Assembly: GCF_002443255.2 (NCBI RefSeq)
Contig: NW_019211458.1
Span: 38,608,014-38,672,013, forward strand
DNA length: 64,000 bases
Origin: Varroa destructor
Taxonomy: Eukaryota > Arthropoda > Arachnida > Mesostigmata > Varroidae
Direction: 5' to 3'
The notes under the pieces were generated by a model, which saw nothing but the letters and a program-made list of their open reading frames with translations, had not been told where the DNA came from and ran no database searches. Made by a program: the position numbers and the translations under genes. Positions within the stretch are counted from its first letter, which is position 1; every line of letters starts with the position of its first letter. Positions 47,936 through 59,600 of this stretch are shown here, piece by piece.

Positions 47936-48485
47936 CAGATAGCAGCACTAATGATGGTTCCGGGGATTTTGTGAACACAAAGAGCAAGTTGTTACTTAAT
48001 TAACCTTTTTCTCGATTGTCATCCACTGGAGGTCTGCCGTTTGTTAAATAAGCTCGACTGATCTTTTTCCCTTATCTCGCTTACATCGACTACGAATTGC
48101 TATCGTCAACGTTGACTTTGCCACTTGCATGGACATTTAAAATGCAGCTTAGGATCTGTTACTTATAAATGTTTCACTTCGATATATCCATTCTATCATT
48201 GTAAGCTGAATACGCTTATTCGTAGATAGGGCAATGACTGAGCACCACCAAACTAGTTTCTGCCTTAATTCCAGCTCGCCTCCGGTGACCTCTAGAGATG
48301 CGTAGTGCCTACAAGAGTCGTTCGTGATCGACGCAACAGCTGCTGTTGCTGATGTTGATGCTTGTATCGTCACTGTGGAATAGTATATATAGTATATAAT
48401 AATTCAATGATCTTATCATCATCCTGCTTTTGGGTCCTCCAGCTTTTTCCTGCCCCCTTCCAACCATCATTGATGTCCGCGTTCC

Positions 48486-48770
48486 CTAATCAAGCCCAAT
48501 AACAGAGAGGTTACGCGCGGCGCTCCACCGCTTGCCAAAGAACAGGCCGATGCCGGCTCCAAGGATGATCGACAAGAGGTTCGAGAAAACAAAGAGCGGT
48601 AGCACTTCGCTGATTACACCCTTGCGAATCACCCGCGAGTGTCGGAGTGACAGATTTGCTTTTCCAGACTGACCACCATATTTGAGGTCACGCGCAGACA
48701 CAGACGATTCCGGTCGACCGCTCCAGTCCCAAATCCATTCACTTGGGTCAGCGTCCTTGTAGTGTAGCAT
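48486..48770 (-). CDS. BNIP3: BNIP3 exon 3: WDW motif and transmembrane anchor
   Basis: After CGCTCCTGTAG it opens in phase 0 with MLHYKDADPSEWIWDWSGRP and ends RNLSVIGLD and stop. The hydrophobic helix is followed by GKRW, a basic stop-transfer, leaving about ten residues in the intermembrane space. Confidence 0.95.
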   Translation of the reverse strand: MLHYKDADPSEWIWDWSGRPESSVSARDLKYGGQSGKANLSLRHSRVIRKGVISEVLPLFVFSNLLSIILGAGIGLFFGKRWSAARNLSVIGLD

Positions 48771-51700
48771 CTACAGGAGCGAAGAAAATCAAGCAAAAGG
48801 TTTATTAGAGCTCTACTACAAAATAATATGGCTATTTATCAAGCGAAATGGGATTTGCGCTCGAGAGAACGTAAACTGGCACTGGAGTATTGAATAATTT
48901 CACCTACAATTATGCCTCCTGTAGGAGCTTGAAACGCTATAAAAAATGAAAGGCTATAAAACAAATCGCTGTGTAGCTCATCCAACGCACATCGTCGTGA
49001 ACAGAGAGGTTACTGGCAAGACTCTTTGGAGTACGGGGTGAGCAGTAGCCAGAGTTCTTAAGAGAACTCTGATTCGATTCGCGCTGAGCCTCGAGAAGTA
49101 GCTTTTCTATTTGCGATGCTGGTAGTAAAGGCGGGGTCGACGGATGCGATGCTGCGTAGTAAAGATCCACCCATGAGTCTGAAAAACAACAACGAAATTT
49201 CGACGTTAGTATAATGTTGCTGTTTGTCTAAACAGATGTCCTACTAGAAGTTCATATGCAATGTTCACCGCTTTTGTTCGGATAATTTTGTATTTATAAC
49301 TATAAACTAATACACCTGACCTTAGCCTCATTTCTAAACGATTCCTGATTACCTATACCGATCTAACTGAATTTATCATATTTTGGAAATATTCAAGTAA
49401 ATTAACTAGTGTAATTTCCTTGAACAGTGAGAGTAATGCTACTGTACTATTTGTTAATGTTGCACGAAGCAACGCACGGCCCAGATGTTATAAGTTAAGG
49501 TCACTGAAGGCCCTATTAGTGACGGTAGAAATTTTCCTTATAATTTTATATAATGATCCGGATTCGCGTACGCCAGACACACTCGTTAATCGAAATGTTT
49601 GGCCCCATTGTAACAAATTCGTAGTTTACTCTAAGACTTCGGGACAGCATTTCTAATATTTCAGTCAAAAATAATCTTCTGCAATTTAACAAATGACATG
49701 TGTAAATTGGACAAAAGTTTGTCACCTAGTAAAATCAAGGTGACCTAACTCGCAACTTTATTACGGAAAAACTGTGTTAGTAATGAGCCGATACACGGCG
49801 TTGATTATTACTATTGACTAAACAGTTCGTACAACTCGTTCTTCAACCTATTCCAAGCAAGCAGTAGGCGGCGATTCCTTGTATCTTTTTTTACCTTGTA
49901 TCTTTTGCTGCTGTGGAATATTATATGATCGATTACGATTGAATTAAATTTTTAGTTTTATGAAATATTTCTGCATTGTAGCTCATTTTCTATTAGAATT
50001 CGCATGTACTCCATGCACCCATCTATTCAGTTAATACAAGTACCAACATTTTTCAGCAGAAAACATGAGTATATAAATCCTGGAAAAATGGTTAAATTAT
50101 GTCTACATAATGTGGGACTGTGGGCGATAAACTCAAACTCACTTTTAGCCTTATCATCACGAAGCAGCAACCGTCATCAGCGATATTCCGTCGCTTGTTA
50201 AATGATTGCAGGTTTACGTGTCCATACAACGCGAATTAACAACTATGACGTGTATTCTTTAGAGCCTTTTACTTTTTTGTTCTAGTGACGTCGGTTAGCG
50301 GGAAGTTACGCCACAAATGCCGAATATCCCCTAGCAACCCATTTGAGATTGAGTAGAAACAAGCAGTTTCATTGCGAAAATTCTGCTTTATTGTTACAGT
50401 ATTATCAACGATAGCTTTCAACCGGTTTTGAATAAGCTCTATGTAAAATAAAACATACATCTGGATAGCTCTAGCTGATTGAATAGACTTACTGTTAAAA
50501 CGCAAAATTTCTAGAGATAGCCTTTTGAATCAAGCGCGAACTGGTTCTATAAAATCTATGATTATGATAACGTTAAGATTAAATAATAGATCTTCCCAAC
50601 CTGAATCAATGCCATCTTGTAGTCGGGTTTATAAATAAGAACACGTCCTTACGAGTTGAGAAATACGTTACAACAGAGAAGGTTCTTTAATGGAGTAGGT
50701 CCTTTAACGCAGAATATTAACTGCAAATTCTTGCTACTATTGATTGTCGAATTTGATATGGTAATTCGCTTTAGTAGGTTCCATATATGTCTGCCACCGT
50801 AACATAGTGAAGGCTGTCCTCCTTGAAAAATTTCTAAAGTAACGATATCTCCTAATTATTTAATTAGTTTAAGTTCTGCTCTAACGTATGTTGATTTGAT
50901 ATAAATGCACGTTTTACTACTAGACGACAACAGAAAATGCCTTCAAAGGTAGTCGTCTGTTGTGCGTTCGGCACTTTCGTGACTCACTAACTATTTCTAG
51001 TGTCAGCCGGTCCCCAATTCTTGAAACTCCTACAAAACCCCCGCTAATAAATTAATGCCATAGTGTCCTACCAACGCTACTTCAACAAAACGCTGACTTA
51101 GCGACATAGCAATGCGCAGCTATATAATCTAAATGATTTACTATTACCTGGGGGCTCTTTCTTGTTCCTTTAATCGATACCACCACCAAGTGTTGTTCAG
51201 ATGTTTGTCCAACAAACAGTGTGCGGTCTAAAAAAAAGTACTGATGAAGTGATTAATTACAGAGCTCAAAAGCCACTAAGTATTGCGAATAAAGTGGCAG
51301 CACTTTAGGACATTCTGCCAACGAAAGTAAACTTAAGTTTCATTAAATCTACGGCAACCATTTCCATTATTGTTCAATTCAATAGAAATATTAACTGTGT
51401 CAGTCAATCCGTGTTCTGTCTCAGGACGTCGCCTTGAATGACTAATAGAATAGATATTAAACTGGTTCTGACAGCCGTGGTAGCAAGAGTCAGGGCTCGT
51501 CTATCTTTCTCGTTACAGTCTACTGCATCGCTACCCGGCCGTTTAACGATGCCTACTGGTAACGGATATCCAGCTACTTGTCATGCAGCGCTGCTGCTTA
51601 CAACCGCGATCAGGCAAAAGCGCGAATATGTGTATACAATCATTACAAAAAACGCGCTTAGAACCATGTTCGCGCGCAGAAAAGAAGGGCATATTGGTTG

Positions 51701-54700
51701 CCACTCGTTGTGACATCAACAAACAAACATAACAGGCGCTGCAAGAGCTATCGCAATAGGAGGGGAAGAAAAGTGGAGAGGAATGAGAATACATGAAAGT
51801 TGTCCTCATCGTCTTATTATAGCCGTTGTCCCTGTTATTGGTGTCCTATAGCAATAGGCCGATTGCATTTAAGACGGTGCAACAGGAAAACAAAACAGAA
51901 CAGAAAAGCATAGTAGCTAAACAGAAAGTGCCAGCTAAAGTTGGCCTAACTGCGCATTTACTGCGACGACAATTAATACAGGGTGCTTAACTGTTATTTT
52001 ATCTGCAGGTTAGGGACATGCGATAGTAAACGTAATTTGTTTTTAGGCTGCAGGCGAATATTTTCATAGAGGATGATTCGAAAAAACCCAATTAAAGCTC
52101 TGGGCTTGATAGTAAAAAAAGAATACTTGAAAACATGTCGCGGTGGGAAGCGGCTCATTATTATCAGGACGGAATAATTAGTGGTGAAACCCAGTCTTAG
52201 ATGTTTTAGCTCGAATGAGAAAGTTTGTGTGAATGAAACTGTTAATTGCAGGGAGAAACGACCCCGCGACACACTATCTAGTGAGCCATAATGTTAAGTA
52301 TTGATAGAAAAATGAAAAAAAAAGGTGGGCCAGGCGTAGACTACGTCATGCAAAATTGTTATTAACATTTGATTAGTTCGTTGGGTCGCATGGTTAATTA
52401 CGGTAGCGTCAATCGCAATCCTCTATTCTCACATTATCTAAGCACTAAGTTAAAGCAAATAGATAGAAAAAAAAAACATTATCCTATTTCCTTATAAACC
52501 AGATAGATGTCATATGCGACAGTCCTAAAATATGAAATAAATGTACGGAGCTGTTCTAATCGCGGACCACTCGAATCGCTAATTATAGTTTAGGTTCAGT
52601 TCAATAGGTTTATCACTGCCGTTTGTATATCAAGAAAAAAAACCTTGAATGTTATTATCATTAGGCACTTGTAAACCAGATAAAAACAAAGGCTTCACAT
52701 TTGTAAGTAACTCTGTAAAAATAAATCATTCTAGCGACGCAAACAAGTGAGCTAACTTTGATGTAACTGTAGTACTCGAACTGAGTACTACAGTTACATC
52801 AAAGTTCGTTGACACCCTCCAAAACCAGTACCAGACAAGCCTTAAAAGTCTAGAAGCCTATAAGATAAGCCTAGAAGATTATCTAATCTACAAAGTTGTA
52901 AGCCTGAATATTATATTAGGCGAAACTCCAGCAAACGTTTCTATGATGGTAGGGCAAAGAACATACCAAAAATAGAATTCTCTGGTTTATTCTAAACTAA
53001 GATTGCCTTATATGAAGATATTTTTATTCTAAGAATCGAATATACAACCCATTGTTGATTTCAATTTGAATTTCTTTTTGAATTTGAACTTTTTTAACAG
53101 TTACCTTCAGGTTTATTAGAGCTAGGTAATACAATGATTATGATATTACCAATAGTGGAGATACTCTCAAAATGCAATCAATTAGATGTAAGTGAGTAGC
53201 GATATCAAGCTTCTTCACACTACAGTAGTGACACAATTGACCGAACCGTTGTCGGCTCGCACGCAGGGCAATAGTTCATTGCCCCTAGGCATCTATTTTG
53301 ATAATATTAGGTAAATGAACAAAACGAATTTCTGTCTTACAACACACGTACACGAATGAAGGGATCGTGAGTGCTACTGTCTGGAACAGTTTGCAAAAGG
53401 TAAATTACTCGAGTAGCCAATTGATTAGGCTGCTAACTTTGTCCCATCAAAGTATCGGAGGTTGTTTCAGTCAGTTGATAGCAGTTTCTTTCTAATGCTA
53501 GCATGTGTTTCATTATCCTGTCAAATATACATATCTACATACAGCCGCCGCACTACGTTTATATCGGTTGTTTCGTTTGGCCATCTCAGTCTAGCGCCAT
53601 TTTGTACGACAAGTTCTAAACTAAACCACTAGCAGATAACTGCTGGAAGCGCAGAAATATTTAGTCGAGCTTCTGCCCATACCAATTTATACTAAGAATA
53701 GCACCTACCATTAAATCTCTTTCTATATTCTATAAATGAGTGACCTAAAATCAGCTAGGTTACTCTAAACCGCCATATTTGTGCGACCAAACGAACCTTT
53801 GACAACTGTCACAGTAGCGACTGGAAGAAACAAAATCATCAATGATGCTATAGGGGCCCTTTTTCACATGTTTAACTTTGCCTACGGTTGATAGTTAATC
53901 GCATGGGGGCGACAAGAACAATAATCTGTTATGTTTGCCCTCTCACGTTAAACACAAGGACTGCTTGGTGGCTTTGAGGTGGGTTTGTTTTGCACGATGC
54001 TGCCTCTTTCAGTGTCGACGTCCTTCCATCATTGCGATTAACCAGTCAGGATGGTGGGACCTCCATTAATGCGCAATACCCACATTCTGATATAAATAGT
54101 CTGAGACGTTGAATAACACTCACTATAATCCTTTATCCTTGAATCGTTGTAAGCTACAGATAGTACAGCTTTCTCACATGACAGAAATGGTGACATTCAT
54201 CCGGATGCTACAGATTACACAAATGTATTTCTTTAGGTATCTTCTTTAGTATCTTTAGGTATCTCAGTGTCTTATGTATATTATAGATTTCATACAGTTT
54301 GACTCTTCGTTTTACTTCTGTTAAAGAATCAGAATAATTAGATGCAATAAAAATAAAAGTAAAAAAGAAAACTGTCCAGAGATGTTTGCCATATATCGGA
54401 GTTTTGGTTACTTAGAAAAATGGTAACTGCCACTATTAAAATTAACCTATAATTGCTAATAGTACTGCAATATAGAACGTTGCGTTGTAACAATCGCCCA
54501 AAAGGAACAGAACGCCAGCGTTAAGTTTGAAGGGGACAGCGAGCTCCCATTATCAGGGATGACCACTGGTATAGTTTACCGCTACCTTCTGAATGCAAGC
54601 GCATATGCACGCGTTTCAGCTTATAGATTACGCGGCGTGTTATCTGTGGAAAAACATTATTTGCTTCCACTTCGATACAGTTATCAACACGAAGACGATT

Positions 54701-55865
54701 GGCATTTTGCATCCGCTGCCCGTTCATTCGTTTGTTTTGTGGATGGATGGACACGTTGCTGTGCGTCCCGAGCCATGTCAGTGCTCTCCTTTTCTGCCGC
54801 GTTCATCAGAGTCGTAAACGATGCTGTTACTCTCGCTGCTGCTGTGGACCACAAATGATATCAGCTGCATGCCCCTTACTGAATGCCAGCAAACGAGAGG
54901 CTTACAATTCTCCAACGAGGCTAGCACTGAAATGCCTCTGACGGCGGCTGCTTAACTACCATCCGTTGCGATCCGATTATGATGCACTGGGTGGATCAGC
55001 TTCAGAGGCGTTATAAACGCTGCCCCTATACGCTCTTCTCTGCTTCCACTTCATTTTTGTGGCGGTCCAGTTGAGTGAGTGTACTCCCATAGTAACGAAA
55101 AAATATATCTACGATCATATCATATTCAGCTGGTATATTTGTGTATAACAATGCCTAGACACAATAACGATGAAAGTAACATATATAACAGATAATACAG
55201 ATAACGTAGTATCTCACCTATATTAATGTCATCAACGGCCGAGATAGACTTTCTTTTATTTATTATTTAAATGTATAACTATTCAACAATGCAAATATTC
55301 CATTGGAAACAAAATCATGATTTGCAACTGAAATATAAGTAAGAGCAGATTAACTTGTAATACAAGTAATTTGCTTAGTCTTTGAAGCAAATCGAACCAT
55401 GATTATTGAAACAGTGTTACGTTGATACTTAATTGTGAAAACTCTTGTTCTGTTTTTGCCCGACCATTCCCCGCACTGTTCTGCGGTGAATATGCATGGT
55501 TTCTCAGTATCGCTATACCTGTTTCCTTTTCAACTTCCAGCTCGGTGTGGCAGTGATCCCGATATATCATTATATATATTGGTTTGGTCAAGCAGCGTCT
55601 GCAGCAAAACTCGCAAACAACAAATGCATTACTATAAAGCACTATTATACATATACGTGAATAGCTATCGTCTTCTGTCCCTCATCGACCTGCTCGAAAA
55701 TACGACATGATTACAGTGCAAAGAACCATCATCACGCATACTACTGTATGTGTAGTTACCTAGAATAGGATCTCCTTCTGTTGCGTTGGCCAACAACTCA
55801 TTGGCAGTGATCCCGCGCCTGGTAAGCGCGTACGGCGATGAAAACGTAGTCATTTTTTCGACCAT
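48486..55865 (-). CDS. BNIP3: BNIP3-family mitophagy receptor, three exons
   Basis: BNIP3 proteins anchor in the outer mitochondrial membrane and recruit LC3/Atg8 for mitophagy. Exons 55760-55865, 48991-49178 and 48486-48770 join in frame into 192 aa, close to the 194 aa of one human BNIP3 product. The LIR motif SWVDL (human SWVEL) is followed by a Ser/Pro-rich segment with IEKLLLEAQRESNQSS (human MEKILLDAQHESGRSS). Then come EWIWDWSGRPES (human DWIWDWSSRPEN) and a C-terminal helix, LPLFVFSNLLSIILGAGIG. Ser-xxx-Gly-xxx-Gly dimer spacing is kept in that helix, but the human His173 position is Asn. The two 3' exons are secure. The 5' exon rests on splice phase, position and total length, and encodes no known domain. 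Confidence 0.85.
48991..49178 (-). CDS. BNIP3: BNIP3 exon 2: LIR and Ser-rich region
   Basis: The acceptor TTTTTCAG is followed by 2 nt and then SWVDLYYAASHPS, ending VHDD before a GTGCGT donor. The donor is non-canonical at +3/+4 but has G at +5, and it is the only nearby one giving the phase 0 required by exon 3. YCSPRTPKS parallels HCDSPPRSQTP in human. Confidence 0.92.
49179..55759 (-). other. BNIP3 intron 1, about 6.6 kb
   Basis: Assigned by joining the exon at 55760. It is AT-rich, with a perfect 24-bp inverted repeat (52754-52806) and a TGAATGAA octamer (52230-52237). Open frames at 51438-51713 and 54559-54858 show no homology. Confidence 0.55.
52754..52806. repeat. Perfect 24-bp inverted repeat, 5-nt loop
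   Basis: Arms 52754-52777 (AACTTTGATGTAACTGTAGT..) and 52783-52806 are exact reverse complements around GAACT. It sits in the presumed BNIP3 intron 1. Confidence 0.95.
55760..55865 (-). CDS. BNIP3: BNIP3 exon 1 (coding part), predicted
   Basis: From an ATG at 55863-55865 the minus strand reads MVEKMTTFSSPYALTRRGIT and then ANELLANATEGDPIL, and ends with 1 nt at CTAG/GTAACT. That nucleotide plus the 2 nt opening exon 2 makes Asp, giving GDPILDSWVDLYY. A second ATG (MTTF) at 55851-55853 has A at -3. It is supported by phase and by total protein length, not by homology. Confidence 0.6.
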
Positions 55866-56555
55866 CGTCAAATGCGTATAGACAGTACCTGACGAGCCTG
55901 GCCCGACGAGGCCTTTCTGCACAGGGCCAATTGTTTCTCGTTTGCTGAGGCAGTTTTTCTTATCTAGCCGTTCCCCTCACTTCGCACTTCAAAACTGTTT
56001 TTTTCACACGTATCGGCACATATACGACAATCGATGGTGGGCAACTGCAGCAAAAGCCACAAAAATCAGTAGCACTGTCAATGTATGGTTGCAGGTGTCT
56101 TTCGATTCTAATCGAATCTGCCACCCGCCTATCTTACGCACCGAAGCTACTATGTATCCTACTACATAGCAAATGCCAACCAAGAGGGGGCATCTACTCG
56201 CTCGTTCTACAAGTACTTTGGCGCACTGGCAAATACTAATGCGTGTTTTTATTTGCGCTTATTTGGATATCACTTTTCACTACAGTTTTGTCGCTACTAA
56301 CATCAATTCTCAGATTTTCTTTGCTCTCGCATGACGCTTTTTAACTCAAATGAAGAATTGATTGACACACACTTGCGTAGGTTTTTTGTAGTATCATTGT
56401 TTGACACGTCCTTTCAGATCGACACACGGCCGTTGTTCACCGACTGGCCGCGTTATTTTGACAGTATTTGTCGTTAGTCGACTTTAAAATCGATGTTTGC
56501 GTGAACTAAGCAACCAATATTATAGTCACCGATAGAGCAGTTTCCACTCTACAAG

Positions 56556-56605
56556 CACGGTGGCCCAGTGGGAAAGAGCCACCAGGTGAGGGTCGACAAT
56601 CAGCT
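56556..56605 (+). mobile_element. tRNA-derived SINE-like fragment C
   Basis: GTGGCCCAGTGGG (56560-56572) matches the pol III A-box and GGGTCGACAATC (56590-56601) the B-box, about 30 bases apart as in a tRNA. It is similar to the fragment at 47886. Confidence 0.5.
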
Positions 56606-59600
56606 GATCTCCACGTGCGCAGGAGTTCTTTTAGGTTATACCCAAAGCTCGCTTCGTTGTTCCCTGCACTCTCCATTCGCCTAAGTTGGGCTACCTCAAC
56701 CGACAACTGATACATTCATCTACTGGTAATGGCGCAGACAATTAGGGAATGTTTGGGCGCTGTTTAGGCCTGAGGTAGGCATTTGTACCAACGGTAGGTT
56801 ACGTCAGGCTATGCAGAACAAAAGCAGCCACAGCCGCTGTAGCCGATCAGCCTTATCTAGTATAGAAAGCAGTCTCGCTGGCCGTTTCGGCTGACAACAA
56901 CTACGTAGCAGTGACGGCAGTCGACGTCTTATGGCGCGGCGTGAAATTGCAACTCTTTTTTCCAGTGCAAACATATATGTCTCATTATGTCATTACACTC
57001 AAGGCGGCTATGATGGCAGAGGCGAAAACGACGACCATGACCGTAATATCGATAATAATAATAATAATACGAATAAAATTCTGTACTAAACGATTTGCAA
57101 ACAATGTCGATTCAACCACCTGGCTACTGCTAGTTCCACTAGTACCAAAATACCGTAGTCGTGTTCCGAAGGAGGAGAAAAGAAAACGCGTCGGTAACAA
57201 GAACAAGCAAGAAGAATATCGGTCATATTTTACAGGCGTGTACTAGACGAATGCACCGCTGTCGCCGGTTACGACGTAATATTAACTTCCGCAATGGTAT
57301 CTAATACATACTTAAATACAATGTGCCTTATTGCATCGACGCAAGGCATTGACCACCTAACGATTCAATCGATAAAATGGTTTTGATCTCAACGCAAATG
57401 TCAGCCTGGTCTACAATACAGCGTGCAACGCCGACGGTAAAACGAAGCAATAGCCAAAAATGATAGCGCATTTAGTCCTACATTGAGTATACACAACAGA
57501 GCCAGGAGTAGGTTTTGCTAAAACAACTATTCATTCAACGTAGTATATCTATAACGTACAACAAACATGCGTTGTCAGTCTGTGTGTGTGTCGATGAGTC
57601 TGTGATGGCGCACGGTGTTTGGCTGGGCGTTTAACACGCGAATAAGTGGCGCCTGTTGTAAAGATTAGCTCGTCAAGCGTCAACAGCAGTTGAATCAGCA
57701 ATAGCAACAGTAGCAGAAGCACGGCGGTGCTAAAAGCAACTCTAGCAGCAGTTCAAACCCGGTAAACAAACAGGAACACGCATCATAGCGACGTTGTTTT
57801 TCTGGAGAAAGAAACAGACATTCCTTTTTGGGGGGCAGGGGGAGTGGCGTAAGGGGAGGGATGAGCTTTTGGTGGGCCTTTTCCACAGCCATCTCACAAC
57901 TGAGAAACTGAATACGCAGGCGGGTCAAGAGGGTTAAAGTTAATTCTTAGTATGTGAAAAGGATACAGAAAAATTAGGATGGATGAGAAATGAAGAGTAC
58001 TAGTAGAGGTCACTCGGAAACAAAGCGCATGATAACACATCGCAGTTACTGGTCGCCAAGAAGAATAATTCATAAACTTACACCGGCAAGATTTTTGCTG
58101 TCTTATGTGTTCGTTGATCAAAGAACTTTAAAAGCACAGATTGTGCTTTTCATTCTAATGAGTTCGTATGATATTTCGTCAAAACAAAGTACTTGTTTGA
58201 TGATTCTGCTTCTTTACAATGTTTTAAATTTGCCCACAAATAGTTGGACGTTTTTTTGTCCGGCAATTCATATAGAATCCATGATAATAATATTAATACT
58301 AGTTTACTAGTCGTCAATTAGCTAGTTTCTATATAGCTAGAAATAGATCTCACATTAAATACATATCTGATTGCATTCGGTCCAGTTTTGTACACCAAAC
58401 ATTATATAGCCTAAACCGATTCGAGGATTTCCCCGTTGCAAAGCAATCCCATACACGCACACCTTTTCCAGCTCTGGTATCTCTAAGCTCTATGAATGAC
58501 CTAGATTTCAATCTTGTGACTAGTTAAGCATATGTGGTTAAACGTTTAACTACTCGTTCCGTTACGTATCTCTGCTAAACACTGCGTTTTTGCCATTGTG
58601 AATATCTCCCAACCACTAAAAATGCATTTGTTACATCGTTCCCAAATGGCCAAAAACTGCACTGATATATATGAACTTTGAAACGTATCTAAACGAATCG
58701 TCTTGCTATATTCGTACTGCGTCTTCTCTCGACTTGGAGAAAATGTCTGAATATATGCAGTCGGACGTGGGCCGTGTCCCCGTACGACATTGATAAATAA
58801 TAAAATAATATTACGATGACAAGTGACCCTGATTGGCAATACAAGCGAACGCACGAGAACAACACACAAAGCCATACGACTTGTAGCATGGACTCCATAT
58901 ATAACTACTATGTAAGTAATACATTTATTCCATCAGATAACATGTCTGCCACGTAAATCATGCGGTGCTATCATCAAACTAATTGCTAAATATACATGCA
59001 TTTGTATAATAATAATAATAATAGCGGGCGTAAGCCGATAGTAGCAGCTCGTTTGGTCACATCTGCTATGATGTAAGCCTGAACGACAAGCTCTCTTCTG
59101 ACTATACGAAAAAGTATCTAGTTAAAACCAGCGAAACGAGCACTTCATCACTACCAGATCTTGTTTTTTGAAATAAATACATAATCCCTTATTCTTATAA
59201 TGTAGAGTAAGTTTTTTTGACTACCGTACTCTCCCGGTGTTTAACTACACCTATGACAATACTAAAGAGATAGTACTTCGTTTCATTTATACATGCTACT
59301 TGTACGATGTAAAACGGGGTCGAAGAAATTGTTTATAATTTACACAGGTAGCAAATGAAAAATTTTACTTGTAAATATTCGCTGTTTATGGCTGCCAAAA
59401 AACCGCTTGTGCTCTGGAAGCATAAAAACATAACAGGTTCCTTACGGCATTGTAATCTCCTGTCGGCGTACGTGGAAATCGTAGCAGATAGAGGATTCGG
59501 GGGGTACGAGGCCATTGGACCCACGCTTTGGTCAACTTAGCTTGGCCACAACACTACGACTAAGGATAGAATTATGTTAATGCTCATCTCAGGGCACTCA

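Larger units (their letters stand above)
43630..48485. other. THOC3-BNIP3 convergent intergenic region
   Basis: Holds the THOC3 3' region with its hairpin and AATAAA, two tRNA-SINE-like fragments (47014-47105 and 47886-47935), and AT-rich sequence. Open frames at 44314-44544 and 45406-45786 show no recognisable protein and have skewed T-rich composition, so I do not call them. Confidence 0.5.

Noticed and set aside
54559..54941. Overlapping open frames upstream of BNIP3 exon 2
   Set aside because: No homology. The frame ending at 55760 fits BNIP3 better in phase and strand.
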